From NCBI GenBank assembly GCA_019359745.1, contig JAHHGT010000005.1:124001-188000 (forward strand): a stretch of 64,000 bases of DNA, written 5' to 3'. The DNA is from Aphanothece saxicola GSE-SYN-MK-01-06B. Its GTDB lineage: Bacteria; Cyanobacteriota; Cyanobacteriia; PCC-6307; Cyanobiaceae. The notes beneath the pieces are model-generated. The model was given only the letters and a program-made list of their open reading frames with translations. It was not told where the DNA came from and searched no databases. Positions 55,118-64,000 of this stretch are shown piece by piece; the stretch's first letter is position 1, and each line of letters starts with the position of its first letter. The translations under genes were made by a program, and so were the position numbers.

Positions 55118-55834
55118 ATGGCGACCTTAGGCACCCTGCCGGCGCTGGGCCGTACCTGGACCCTGACCCGGCCGCTGCCGGCCTACAGCCGGCCGCAGGG
55201 CCCGGGCCTGGCCACCGAGATCCACGCGGGGCGGCACCTGAGGGTGCTCGAGCGCGCCGAGACCCGCCTGCGGGTGCGGCTGCACGAGGACGGCTACCCC
55301 TGCTGGGTGGAGGCGCTCGCCCTCGAGAGCCACGGCCAGCCCGGCCCGCCCCCGCCGCTGCCCCGCCTCGACCGCGCCAGCATCGCCGCCCGCCTGGAGG
55401 CGGTGATCGGCTTCGCCGAGGCCGCCCGTCACCAGCCCAACCGCTACCTCTGGGGGGGCACCCTGGGCCCCGATTTCGACTGCTCGGGGCTGGTGCAGAC
55501 CGCCTTTGCCCAGGCCGGCATCTGGCTGCCCCGGGATGCCTACCTGCAGGAGCGCTTCTGCCGCCCGGTGGCGGTGGCCAGCGGCGTCACCAGCCTGCTG
55601 CTGCCGGGGGATCTGCTCTTCTTCGGCACCGTGCGGCGCTGCACCCACGTGGCCCTGCACCTGGGCGGCGGCCGTTACCTGCACAGTTCCGGTCGCCAGA
55701 ACGGCCGTGACGGCATCGGCATCGACGACCTGAATCCCCGCAACCAGGATCCGGTGGCCTGCCACTACCGGGCCGAACTGCGGGGCGCCGGGCGGGTGAT
55801 GCACAGCCACGACGGGAGTCCGCTGCCAGCTTGA
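55118..55834 (+). CDS. NlpC/P60 (C40) cell-wall peptidase
   Basis: A 238-residue C40 peptidase that cuts peptidoglycan stem peptides. The N-terminal half is an SH3-like region. The catalytic half contains RYLWGGTLGPDFDCSGLVQT (nucleophile cysteine), LLLPGDLLFFGTVRRCTHVA (catalytic histidine), LHLGGGRYLHSSGRQ and DPVACHYRAELR. Cyanobacterial relatives have this SH3-C40 layout and help separate cells. It starts at ATG 55118, almost touching the divergent beta-lactamase-like gene, so their promoters must lie inside each other's coding sequence. Confidence 0.92.
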   Translation: MATLGTLPALGRTWTLTRPLPAYSRPQGPGLATEIHAGRHLRVLERAETRLRVRLHEDGYPCWVEALALESHGQPGPPPPLPRLDRASIAARLEAVIGFAEAARHQPNRYLWGGTLGPDFDCSGLVQTAFAQAGIWLPRDAYLQERFCRPVAVASGVTSLLLPGDLLFFGTVRRCTHVALHLGGGRYLHSSGRQNGRDGIGIDDLNPRNQDPVACHYRAELRGAGRVMHSHDGSPLPA

Positions 55835-55860
55835 GCTACATTCAGCCCGAGACATCCGAG

Positions 55861-56844
55861 ATGGACTTGGTGGAGTCGGCCCTGGCCCACAGTCCCGAAC
55901 TTTCGGTGGTTGTCCCCCTGTACAACGAGGAAGCAAGTCTTCCCCTCCTCGTTGAGAAGTTGCTGGCGGCCCTGCGGCCGCTGGGCCGATCGTTTGAACT
56001 GGTTCTGGTCGACGACGGTTCGAAGGACGGGACCCCTGCGGTCCTCCGTGATCTGGCCAACCGGGTTCCGGAACTGGTGGCCGTGCTGTTGCGGCGCAAC
56101 TACGGGCAGACAGCCGCCATGGCCGCCGGATTCGATGCCAGCGGTGGTGGGGTGATCGTCACCCTCGACGGGGACCTCCAGAACGATCCCGCCGACATCC
56201 CCCTGCTGCTGGCACGCCTGGAGCAGGACAACCTTGACCTGGTGAGCGGCTGGCGGCACCAGCGCCAGGACGGGGCCATCGACCGTCTGTTGCCGTCCCT
56301 TGTGGCCAACCGCCTGATCGCCCGGGTCACCGGGGTGCGTCTGCACGATTACGGCTGTTCCCTGAAGGCCTACCGGCGGGAGGTGGTCAGTGACATGAAC
56401 CTCTACGGGGAGCTGCACCGTTTCCTGCCGGCCCTGGCCTTCATCGAAGGGGCTCGCATCGGCGAGGTGAGGGTCTCCCACCAGGCCCGTGTCTATGGCC
56501 GCAGCAACTACGGCATCGACCGCACCTTCCGGGTGCTGATGGACCTGCTGACCGTGTGGTTCATGAAGCGGTTCCTGACCCGGCCGATGCATGTGTTCGG
56601 CTTCGCCGGCCTTTTGACCCTGATGGCGGGCCTGGCGATCGCCCTCTGGCTGGCGGGCGAGAAGCTGCTGCTGGGCACCGACATCGGCAGCCGTCCCCTG
56701 TTGCAGATGGCGGTACTGGCGATCCTCAGCGGGGTGCAGCTGTTCAGTTTCGGGTTGCTGGCGGAACTGCAGATGCGCACCTACCACGAAAGCCAGGGGC
56801 GACCGATCTACCGGGTGCGGGCCACCCTGCGCGGCGGCGGCTGA
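55861..56844 (+). CDS. GT2 family polyprenyl-phosphate glycosyltransferase
   Basis: A 327-residue GtrB/DPM1-type glycosyltransferase. The catalytic GT2 domain has LSVVVPLYNEEASLPLLVEK, VLVDDGSKDGTPAVLRDLAN, TLDGDLQNDPADIPLLLARL and LHDYGCSLKAYRREVVSDMN. Two membrane helices follow (FGFAGLLTLMAGLAIALWLA and LQMAVLAILSGVQLFSFGLL). It moves a sugar from a nucleotide to a lipid carrier for later export. Start ATG 55861; a TTG at 55831 that overlaps the NlpC stop would add ten residues. It probably belongs to the same transcript as the NlpC gene. Confidence 0.92.
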   Translation: MDLVESALAHSPELSVVVPLYNEEASLPLLVEKLLAALRPLGRSFELVLVDDGSKDGTPAVLRDLANRVPELVAVLLRRNYGQTAAMAAGFDASGGGVIVTLDGDLQNDPADIPLLLARLEQDNLDLVSGWRHQRQDGAIDRLLPSLVANRLIARVTGVRLHDYGCSLKAYRREVVSDMNLYGELHRFLPALAFIEGARIGEVRVSHQARVYGRSNYGIDRTFRVLMDLLTVWFMKRFLTRPMHVFGFAGLLTLMAGLAIALWLAGEKLLLGTDIGSRPLLQMAVLAILSGVQLFSFGLLAELQMRTYHESQGRPIYRVRATLRGGG

Positions 56845-56894
56845 ACTTTTATGTCACCCCCGCTCCTCTGAGAAGCCAGGCAGGAAGGGGTCCT

Positions 56895-56900
56895 TACAAT
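56895..56900 (+). promoter_or_regulatory. Candidate -10 element of psaI-psaL
   Basis: TACAAT lies 26 bases before the psaI ATG, inside cTTACAATac. No convincing -35 hexamer stands at the right distance, so activation by a regulator is likely. Confidence 0.45.
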
Positions 56901-56926
56901 ACCCGCGGTTCCTATTGGCCCAAGCC

Positions 56927-57043
56927 ATGACTGGTGAATTTGCCGTTGCCTGGATGCCGTCCGTGATGGTTCCCCTGGTGGGAATCCTCGGCGCAGCGGT
57001 GGCCATGGCCCTGCTGTTCAACGTGATCGAGGCGACCGACTGA
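56927..57043 (+). CDS. psaI: Photosystem I subunit VIII (PsaI)
   Basis: A 38-residue single-span thylakoid protein: MTGEFAVAWMPSVMVPLVGI, then LGAAVAMALLFNVIEATD. The MTG-x-F-A-x-x-WMPS start and the VPLVGI helix are typical of PsaI. It stabilises PsaL at the photosystem I trimer centre. psaL lies 62 bp downstream, the usual arrangement. Confidence 0.96.
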   Translation: MTGEFAVAWMPSVMVPLVGILGAAVAMALLFNVIEATD

Positions 57044-57105
57044 CGACCGGCCCAGGCCCCAGCGTCATTCGCCTCCCCTTCTGACGACCCCCCGATCCGC
57101 CCCCC

Positions 57106-57597
57106 ATGACCGTGACCCCCGTCGCCGACCCAACCGTCGGCAATCTGGCCACCCCCGTAAACAGCAGCTATTTCACCAAGGCCTTTCTGAACGCCCTGCC
57201 GGCGTATCGGCCCTCCCTCTCCCCCAACCGTCGCGGTCTTGAGGTGGGCATGGCCCACGGTTACTTCCTCTACGGACCCTTCGCCTACACCGGCCCCCTG
57301 CGTGCCACCGAGTTCGCCAGCACCGCCGGCCTGCTCGCCGCCATCGGTCTGGTGTCGATCCTGACCATCTGTCTGTCGATCTACGGCACCGCCGGCAGCG
57401 GTCCCAACGTCCAGCCCGCCGACGCCACCATCGACAACCCTCCCGCCGACCTGTTCACCAAAGCCGGCTGGGCGGAATTCGCCAGCGGCTTCTGGCTGGG
57501 TGGCTGCGGTGGCGCCGCCTTCGCCTGGTTCCTGTGCAGCACCGCCATCCAATCGCCGCTGGCCAACATCGCCGGTGGCGTCTGGAGCGTCGGCTGA
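57106..57597 (+). CDS. psaL: Photosystem I reaction centre subunit XI (PsaL)
   Basis: A 163-residue PsaL needed for photosystem I trimer formation. Conserved parts: [40 protein letters not shown], and [14 protein letters not shown], with the chlorophyll-coordinating glutamate and histidine in the first block. [20 protein letters not shown] is the last membrane segment. A terminator lies 53 bp after the stop. Confidence 0.97.
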   Translation: MTVTPVADPTVGNLATPVNSSYFTKAFLNALPAYRPSLSPNRRGLEVGMAHGYFLYGPFAYTGPLRATEFASTAGLLAAIGLVSILTICLSIYGTAGSGPNVQPADATIDNPPADLFTKAGWAEFASGFWLGGCGGAAFAWFLCSTAIQSPLANIAGGVWSVG

Positions 57598-57650
57598 ATC
57601 GATCAGCCCTGAACAAAACCAAACCCAGCTCCATCTCCGAACTGGAATCA

Positions 57651-57678
57651 AAAACCCTGCTGGTGCAGGGTTTTTTTT
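57651..57678 (+). terminator. Intrinsic terminator after psaL
   Basis: AAAACCCTGC and GCAGGGTTTT pair around a TGGT loop, followed by an uninterrupted T run (eight T including the stem). It is the textbook end of the psaI-psaL transcript. Confidence 0.93.
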
Positions 57679-57709
57679 ATGGGGCATGGACAGCCGGACA
57701 TGGCAGCAT

Positions 57710-58963
57710 TCACCCAAAGGGCATGGATGGAGACGTGATCAGACGCCCCTGGAAAAGCAGAGCATTCAACAGGAAGGTCAGAACCGAGCAAACGATAAAG
57801 GTGATTCTCAGAGATTTTGGTGAGCCAGACACACTGGAAGCAGCCGCAGCGAGAACCACGATGGGGATGAATACCACCGCAAGGTAACGGGGACTGATGA
57901 ATCGCAGCAGCAAAGGAGGCAGCAGGGAGAGGCTGGCAGCAGCGCCAAGAAGCCTCAGGCTGAGTTTTGTCGAAGCAGGAAAGGCAGCGAGTCGCCAGGC
58001 CTGAAAGAAAGGAATCAACATCAAGCCCATCGTCTGCAAGATCGAGAACAGGCCAAATGACCCTGACACCAACAAGAAATCGAGATACTTCTTCGGGTGA
58101 CGCAGCACCACATCCTTGATAGTTCGTGCACCGGGGAAGACGGAACGCATCACCTCGCGCCAGTCCAGCGAGCTTGCAACCGCTGGCTCCAGGCCTGTGG
58201 AGAATTGGTGAGGACTGAACATGAACACATAGGAGGAGGCAAATGTCCTGAGCCCCTTGACGGTTCTTATCATGTCAATTCCGTAAAGCTTAAAGCCTGG
58301 GGCCATCAGCAACAGAAGCCAGAAGAACGTCCAGAATGGGACCTGCCACCTCATGCGATTCTCTCTGAAGTCCCACCAATACCAAACCGCACCAACCCCG
58401 AGAGAACAGGCCAGCAACTGAATCTTGGAAACGCCGAAAAGGGCCAGCAGACCAGACGATATCAGGCGAGGCCATCCCAGCCGAACAGACAGCATGAAAA
58501 GGGCGAAGAATGACGCCGCGATGATGTCGCTGGAAGGCTCAGCGAACTGAAGGGCCGAACTGGCAATCACCGTGAAGGCCAGGGCCTGAAAGATCCACTG
58601 GCGGATGAACTGAAGGCAAAGAAAATAGGACGACAAAAGAAAGAGCAGTGTCGTAATTCCCTTGGCGTGCCAGTTCAAGCTTTCCGCCGATGGAGACACG
58701 ATCAACTTGTAGAGGCCGATCAGCAAGCTCGCCGAAACCCCTCCAGACCAGTTGAATCGTGGATAATGGAATACCCAGCCCGAGGGAAGATGCTGGAGAC
58801 GCAGATCTGCTCGCGTCACAAAGGATTGGTCCATGGGCCAATCCATCACATGACCACTCTGACTCAGAAGCCCATGAAATGAGACTGCGATGGCAATGAC
58901 AAGAAGCAGCGGCAAGCAAAACTTTTGGAAAAAGCCTGGAATCTTGTCAGACTCGAAGTCCAT
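57710..58963 (-). CDS. Polytopic membrane protein, unknown function (lower GC)
   Basis: A 417-residue protein with about ten hydrophobic helices, starting MDFESDKIPGFFQKFCLPLL. Segments such as LPSGWVFHYPRFNWSGGVSA and LQFAEPSSDIIAASFFALFM, plus an N-terminal MDWPMDQSFV acidic loop, resemble the general plan of GT-C membrane glycosyltransferases, though no catalytic motif is certain. Its DNA is visibly richer in A/T than its neighbours, with many aga, aaa and ttc codons, which suggests later acquisition (inference). It faces psaL across a terminator and is followed on its 5' side by a 212-bp gap with no gene that I can see. Confidence 0.72.
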   Translation of the reverse strand: MDFESDKIPGFFQKFCLPLLLVIAIAVSFHGLLSQSGHVMDWPMDQSFVTRADLRLQHLPSGWVFHYPRFNWSGGVSASLLIGLYKLIVSPSAESLNWHAKGITTLLFLLSSYFLCLQFIRQWIFQALAFTVIASSALQFAEPSSDIIAASFFALFMLSVRLGWPRLISSGLLALFGVSKIQLLACSLGVGAVWYWWDFRENRMRWQVPFWTFFWLLLLMAPGFKLYGIDMIRTVKGLRTFASSYVFMFSPHQFSTGLEPAVASSLDWREVMRSVFPGARTIKDVVLRHPKKYLDFLLVSGSFGLFSILQTMGLMLIPFFQAWRLAAFPASTKLSLRLLGAAASLSLLPPLLLRFISPRYLAVVFIPIVVLAAAASSVSGSPKSLRITFIVCSVLTFLLNALLFQGRLITSPSMPFG

Positions 58964-59175
58964 TTGTAGCCGGCATCGTCCAAACCTTAGCAGGCACAAA
59001 GTCGACAACTTCGCCCGAAGGGGACTTCAGACTGTCCGAAGAAAGCCAGAATCGGGAAGGTCACCAAGGGATGACGGAGTGCTGTCCATTGAGAACCGCA
59101 GCCGTCCGCAACAGGTGATAAGACCCAAACGCGAAACCCAGACACGTTGGGCAAGTCCGACCTGGACAAGACACG

Positions 59176-62100
59176 TCAGACGACCTGGCTGAAGTTGAAG
59201 CCGATCAGGTGGTCGTCGAAGTCGCGGTCCCCGCCACCAAGTTGGTCTTCCAGACCGAAGAGATTGGTACCCAGGCTGCGGAAGTGGCCGAGGCCGTCGC
59301 TGTTGGCCCCCGCATAGGCAAAGAAGGTCTGGCCGCGCACCTGGGCAAAGGGAGCCAGGAAGGAGGATTCCGAGATGGTGACCGTCGCCTGGCTGGATTG
59401 GTTGTCTCCGACCCGCAGGCCTTGCAACTCGGTGACCAGGTTGTCGGCGCGCAGGGCGGCGCTGCGGTAATTGGCCTCGCCGGGGCGCACCAGGTTGCCG
59501 GCGGCATCACGCACGGTGCCCTGGGCATCGAGGGCGCGGTAGAAGCCGGTGATGGCATCAAAGTTGGCTTCCCGGCTGAGCACCAGGGTGCCCTGAACCG
59601 CCTGGGCCGCAGAAAAGGCGGTGAAATCCAGGACCGGTGCCTGGCCCTGCTCCTGGCCGATCAGCGCATCGAGCCCCTGGTCGGTGTCGAGGAGCTCGAG
59701 CGCCACGTTGACGCCGCTGGGGGAGGCGAAGCCCACCGAACGGTTCGATCCGGCCGGTGCGTCGGGGCGGAAGAAGCGCAGGCGCGCGTCGCTGGCACTG
59801 GTGAGATCGTCGAGGCTGGCGTCGACCACCTCGAAGAAGCGCACCGACTGGCCGTTGACCAGCAGGATCTCACGATCGAACGTCGTACCCGCCGCCAGGG
59901 TGACATCGGAGCTTTCCAGGGTGGAGAAGAGGGTCTGGGAGCGGGAACGGATCGCCGCCAGATCGGCCAGCAGCGTGTCGGCACCGGCGAGCTCGTTGGC
60001 CTCGAGCACCACGTAGCCGATCTGGTTGGAGCTGGCGGGACGGCCCGTCAGGCTCGCCCGCAGCACCAGGCTGGCAGAGGCTCCGGCCTTGCTGGGGTCG
60101 GCCACCGTGAGGGTGAACGCATCCACCCGATCAAAGACGGGGTTGAGATCCACTGTCCCGACCGTGATCGACTGCAGGATCTCGCCATCCGCCGCCGGCC
60201 CCTGATCACCGCGGCCGCCGTCGACCAGGGAGAGGTGAAGGAACTCCGCGGCACCATCGGCGTCGAGGTCATAGAAGCGGGCACCGCCACCCTGACGCGG
60301 GTCGTAGGTCAACGCTGCGATGGCGCCGGTGGCGGGGTTGGTGGAGGAGGCCGTCCAGCGGCTGGTTGGCGTGTCGGTGAAGGGGGCTCCAACGGTCAGG
60401 GCGGCGAGCTCGAAGCTGACCGTCGCCCGGGCCAGACCCGGATCGAGATCGATGCCGAAATCAACGGCGCTCTGATCGTCGGGATCCAGCAGCGAGCTGG
60501 TTGGTACCACCTGGAAGGGCCGATCGGCCTGGAACGTGCCACCGGTGATGTTGACGGCGATCGGCTGGATGTCGCCCCCGGGGGTGATGACCACAACGAC
60601 CGGATTCCCAGGTTCGGAGGGGGGAATGGCGCCGATCGTCAGCGTCGGCGAAAAGGCGGTGATCGCCTGTCCATCGAAGAACCCCAGCCGGAGATTGAGG
60701 CTGGCCAGGTCGGCGGGGCCAAAGCCGGCGGGAGCGGTGATGCTGAGTGTCCTGTGGTCGACGCGGATCCAGTCGGGACCTTCGAGGACAACCAGGCGCA
60801 GGCTGTCGCCGTCGGGATCCAGGCCGAAGGACCCGAGGTTCTGAAGCACCTGGACACCGGGAATCAGCGTGAGGCCCGGAGGGGTCGATGGCGTGGCCAG
60901 CTCCGGCGCCGCGTTGGCCTGGATGCCGGCCGCGGCCAGGGCTTGCTTGATCTGCGCCCAGCTGCCCTGGAGCTGGAGGCCATCGATGAAGGCCAGATCC
61001 GTATCCACTTCAAAGTCGCGGATCCGCAGCGGCTCGGCTGCCGCCACGGCCATGGAGCTGTCGATCAGGAACTGATCGGCCTCGTCGTCCGCCAGGGCCG
61101 TGGCCGGCGCCAGCCCGGATGTGCCAGTGGGGTCGATCAGGCGGCCGCCGATGACGAGATCCCTGGCCTGGGCCAGGAAGAACTGGTCGACGCCCCCGCC
61201 GCCCACCAGGACGTTGCCACCCAGGCTTTCGGTGTTGAAGAACCGGTCGCTGCCGCCCCGGCCCTCGATGCGGGAGCCCGCGCCGACGTAGATGGTGTCC
61301 GGCGCCTCTGAACCGATCACCGTCACGTTGGCGAGCTGGATGCCCTGCTCGGGCACGGCGCCGTAGGCGGCCGGATCCAGAAGGGTGACGTTGCCGCCGT
61401 TGTCCACCGCCGCGCCGAAGACCAGATCCAGTTCCTGCCAGCCGGGTTGCCAGAGGATCGGACCGCCCTGCTCGGGAGTCAGCGCCAGGCTGAGGTCGGC
61501 GGAACCGGTCACCGTCTCGATCGCCCAGGCGGGCTGGTTGGTGAGCGGGTCGGCGCCGGAAAGCAGGTGGAACTCCCCGTTCACCTGGTCGGTGGTGACG
61601 GTGAGATCGAGGAAGCCGCGCCGGTTCACATCGGCGTAGGCCAGTCCGTTGATGTACCCCATGAACAGGCCATCCAGGCCATCGACGGCGGGGTAATTCG
61701 CCCGGATGTAGGCATCGGCACCCGGCAGATACTTCTCCAGACCAGGCGAGGTGACCCCGGGGCTGGCGAACTCCAGGCCGGCCAGGCTGCCGGCGGGGCC
61801 CGTGCCCGCCGGCATCGTGTCGAGCACACCGGCCCAGGCGTTGTGGGTGTCACCGGCCAGGCTGATCAGCCGCTTGCCCAGGGCCAGGGCGCTCTGCAGG
61901 ATCGTTTCGCGCTCCACCCCGTAGCCATCCCAGGCGTCGAGGTTGTAAGGGATCTTGCCGGCTTCGGCGAAGAGGGCTTTCTCCGCCGGGCTCAGCTGAT
62001 CGAAGGGGGTCCCGGTGGCGAGTTTCTGCAGCGGGGCGGCGTACTTGTCGAGCAGGGCTGGGTTGCCGGCGTCCAGCAGCAGCTCAGCGGGCACCGCCAT

Positions 62101-64000
62101 CGACTGCATCAACACCGACTGGCCCAGCACCTGCCAGGCGGCGCTGGAGCCGGCCATGCGTTGCTGCAGCCAGGCCATCTGGGTGTCGCCGAGCAGGTCG
62201 CGGCCGGGGTCGCCCCAGGCCTGCTGCACGGTGGCCAGCACCATTTGTTGGGTGACCAGGGGTGCCAGGGCAGCGGCAAAACCGGGGACCGCGGCGGGGG
62301 AGGCCGGAGGGGTCAGCCCCAGCTGGTTCGCATAGGCCGCCAGCTGGACCGGGTCGGCGAGGATCGCGCCGATGCGGGCCTGCACCGCGGCGGCATCGGG
62401 GTAGTCCAACTGCCGGTCGCGGGCGGTGAGACGGGTTTCCAGGATGTGCAGCGCCAGCACGTCGCCGAAATCGAAGGAGCGGTAGCCCTGGGTGAGCGGC
62501 GAAAGGGCGGTGGCGCCGTCCTCGGGCTGGCGCAGGCCGGGTTCCCGGATCGGCAGCCATTCGTGGTAGGCCTTCAGAGCGGCGTCGCGCCGGGCGATCC
62601 AGTCGCCCTCGGTGGCGCTCTGGTGGTTCTCGGCGCCACCGGCCCAGCTGTCGTTGGCGGTCTCGTGGTCGTCCCAGATGGCAATCAGCGGTGCCGAGGC
62701 CCGCAACGCCTGGAGATTGGCATCGGTGTGGTACTGGGCATAGCGGAGCCGGTAGTCGTCGAGGCTGACGATCTCGCGGTTGGGCAGGAAGCCACGGTCG
62801 CCGGCGGCGTCCTCCGCCTCGTCGAAGCCACCCGGGCCGTACTCATAGATGTAATCGCCCACATGCACCAGGGCGTCGTAGGGATTGACCGCATGGATGG
62901 CGGCGGCCCGGGCGTAGCCCAGGAATTCCTCGGCGGCGGTGAAATTGGCGCAGGAGAAGACCGCCAGCCGCACCGGATCGCCACCCACCGGCAGGGTCTT
63001 GGTCTGCCCCACCATCGACGCGACACCGCCGGCACGGAAGCGGTAGTGGTACACGGTGTCGGCGCTGAGGCCATCGGCCTCCACCTTCACGGTCCAGTCA
63101 CGGGCGGCACTGGTGGTGAACACACCGCTGTCGACGATCGAACCGGCCTCGAAGCCGGCGCTGCGGGACACCTCCCACTGCACATCCACCAGGCCGGCAA
63201 AACTCCCGGGCGGCGAAATCCGGGTCCAGAGAATCACCGAATCCGCGTAGGGATCGCCGGAGGCGACGCCGTGGGAGAAGGCCAGGCCGGCAGGGAGCGC
63301 GCGGCCCAGATCCAGGTCCAGCACCAGGGGGTCGTGGTCGGAGGTGCGGTAGGGGTCGGGCGCGAAGAAGTCGCGGGCCGCCGCGTTGCCGTTGCTGTTG
63401 GTGTCGAGGTTGTAGTCGCGGAAGGCGCCCTCGGCGGCGTTGATGCTCCAGTCGCTGGCTGCCACCGCCTGGCTCACCAGCGAGGGGGAGATCAGCATGT
63501 GATCGAGCGCCCCGCTCATGTCGACCGGGTTGAAGAAGGCGTAGCTCGAGGGGGGCTCGGCCGTGAACGTCGGCAAGGCGTTGCGGAAGCCCGCCGCTTC
63601 GAACACAGCGATCGGGTCCTCCTTGGCGTAGGCATTGATGTCGCCCAGCACCACCCAGTCGCTGTCGCCGTTGCCGGTGGGATCGGTGCCGATCCACGTG
63701 AGCAGCTCGGAGGCCGCCGCGGTGCGGGTGGCATTGAAGGCCGACTGGCCATCCTGCTGGTCGAGGTCGGGGCCGGTGGCACCGCCGCTGCCCTTGGATT
63801 TCAGGTGATTGACGACCACATTCAGCACTTCGCCGCTGGCCAGTTCCCGGAAGCCCTGGGCCAGGGCCGGCCGGTTGAGCGGGCTGCCGGTGGCGAGAGG
63901 ATCGGTGAAGCTGGCACTGCCAAGCACCCGGGCCGCACCGCTGGGGGCCACCGCCTGGTTGTCGTAGATCAGCCCCACTTTGATGGCGTCACTGCCGATC
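59176..64000 (-). CDS. Secreted nuclease/PhoD phosphatase/DUF4114 fusion (5' end outside window)
   Basis: The frame is open to the right edge, so the N-terminus is missing; at least 1607 residues are present. Numbering from the first in-frame GTG (63978), residues 1-225 are the end of an ExeM/NucH-type endonuclease/phosphatase domain: NHLKSKGSGG, VVLGDINAYAKEDPI and RTSDHDPLVL with catalytic Asp/His. Residues 228-320 are the PhoD N-terminal domain (FSHGVASGDPYADSVILWTR). Residues 335 to about 820 are PhoD alkaline phosphatase: ALVHVGDYIYEYG, IWDDHETANDSW, and LAGDTHNAWAGVLD. A beta-rich linker with RTX-like GRGGSDRFFN and GGGGVDQFF follows, and the last 70 residues are DUF4114 with FDDHLIGFNF. 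It is likely an exported calcium-binding enzyme for phosphorus scavenging. Confidence 0.9.
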   Translation of the reverse strand, partial: IGSDAIKVGLIYDNQAVAPSGAARVLGSASFTDPLATGSPLNRPALAQGFRELASGEVLNVVVNHLKSKGSGGATGPDLDQQDGQSAFNATRTAAASELLTWIGTDPTGNGDSDWVVLGDINAYAKEDPIAVFEAAGFRNALPTFTAEPPSSYAFFNPVDMSGALDHMLISPSLVSQAVAASDWSINAAEGAFRDYNLDTNSNGNAAARDFFAPDPYRTSDHDPLVLDLDLGRALPAGLAFSHGVASGDPYADSVILWTRISPPGSFAGLVDVQWEVSRSAGFEAGSIVDSGVFTTSAARDWTVKVEADGLSADTVYHYRFRAGGVASMVGQTKTLPVGGDPVRLAVFSCANFTAAEEFLGYARAAAIHAVNPYDALVHVGDYIYEYGPGGFDEAEDAAGDRGFLPNREIVSLDDYRLRYAQYHTDANLQALRASAPLIAIWDDHETANDSWAGGAENHQSATEGDWIARRDAALKAYHEWLPIREPGLRQPEDGATALSPLTQGYRSFDFGDVLALHILETRLTARDRQLDYPDAAAVQARIGAILADPVQLAAYANQLGLTPPASPAAVPGFAAALAPLVTQQMVLATVQQAWGDPGRDLLGDTQMAWLQQRMAGSSAAWQVLGQSVLMQSMAVPAELLLDAGNPALLDKYAAPLQKLATGTPFDQLSPAEKALFAEAGKIPYNLDAWDGYGVERETILQSALALGKRLISLAGDTHNAWAGVLDTMPAGTGPAGSLAGLEFASPGVTSPGLEKYLPGADAYIRANYPAVDGLDGLFMGYINGLAYADVNRRGFLDLTVTTDQVNGEFHLLSGADPLTNQPAWAIETVTGSADLSLALTPEQGGPILWQPGWQELDLVFGAAVDNGGNVTLLDPAAYGAVPEQGIQLANVTVIGSEAPDTIYVGAGSRIEGRGGSDRFFNTESLGGNVLVGGGGVDQFFLAQARDLVIGGRLIDPTGTSGLAPATALADDEADQFLIDSSMAVAAAEPLRIRDFEVDTDLAFIDGLQLQGSWAQIKQALAAAGIQANAAPELATPSTPPGLTLIPGVQVLQNLGSFGLDPDGDSLRLVVLEGPDWIRVDHRTLSITAPAGFGPADLASLNLRLGFFDGQAITAFSPTLTIGAIPPSEPGNPVVVVITPGGDIQPIAVNITGGTFQADRPFQVVPTSSLLDPDDQSAVDFGIDLDPGLARATVSFELAALTVGAPFTDTPTSRWTASSTNPATGAIAALTYDPRQGGGARFYDLDADGAAEFLHLSLVDGGRGDQGPAADGEILQSITVGTVDLNPVFDRVDAFTLTVADPSKAGASASLVLRASLTGRPASSNQIGYVVLEANELAGADTLLADLAAIRSRSQTLFSTLESSDVTLAAGTTFDREILLVNGQSVRFFEVVDASLDDLTSASDARLRFFRPDAPAGSNRSVGFASPSGVNVALELLDTDQGLDALIGQEQGQAPVLDFTAFSAAQAVQGTLVLSREANFDAITGFYRALDAQGTVRDAAGNLVRPGEANYRSAALRADNLVTELQGLRVGDNQSSQATVTISESSFLAPFAQVRGQTFFAYAGANSDGLGHFRSLGTNLFGLEDQLGGGDRDFDDHLIGFNFSQVV

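Overview
The window is a high-GC cyanobacterial chromosome segment, most like the picocyanobacterial Synechococcus/Cyanobium group. Evidence: photosystem I genes psaI-psaL, the NDH-1 subunit gene ndhN, the circadian input protein LdpA, a Ycf45-type ATPase, the cyanobacterial families DUF2839 and DUF1815, and an S10/spc/alpha ribosomal cluster in cyanobacterial order (no rpsJ, rpsN, rpmD or infA; secY-adk-rpmJ-rpsM; truA after rplQ). The genus is inferred, not proven.

Region 1 (1-7.1 kb) is a decayed accessory island. It starts with a DUF6883-DUF4926 pair on the minus strand. Then come an HNH-HIT fusion, an EVE-HNH (modification-dependent type) nuclease, and a wrecked SF2 helicase with a C-terminal DUF3427 domain. 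Beyond these, toxin-antitoxin modules alternate with DUF3427 scraps: DUF433/DUF5615 (toxin broken), scrap, HicBA (intact), scrap, MntA/HepT (toxin broken), scrap, VapB-like/VapC (toxin internally deleted). This is the most unusual part of the window.

Region 2 (7-35 kb) is mixed single-gene chromosome: SelO, Uma2, an FAD monooxygenase, a beta-lactamase-fold lipoprotein lacking its SxxK residues, PadR with a divergent RND efflux pair, a Tat-type phosphoesterase, a tandem-META protein, a methyltransferase, an ATP-grasp gene, CorA, TyrA, a DinG-like helicase, recA with a LexA-type palindrome, a HAD hydrolase, tRNA-Gln(UUG), Ycf45, LdpA, a CPA antiporter and NdhN.

Region 3 (35.4-52.2 kb) is the ribosomal supercluster: 25 ribosomal protein genes plus secY, adk, rpoA, truA and prfA, all on the plus strand. 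A 414-bp untranslated stretch with a strong hairpin precedes rplC, and an intrinsic terminator separates rpmE from prfA.

Region 4 (52.2-64 kb) holds an HNH protein, alanine racemase, tRNA-Ser(GCU), a class A beta-lactamase-like protein, an NlpC/P60 protein, a GT2 glycosyltransferase, psaI-psaL with a terminator, a membrane protein of visibly lower GC, and the 3' part of a giant secreted nuclease/PhoD phosphatase/DUF4114 fusion that runs off the right edge. No transposase, prophage, integrase or CRISPR array was recognised.
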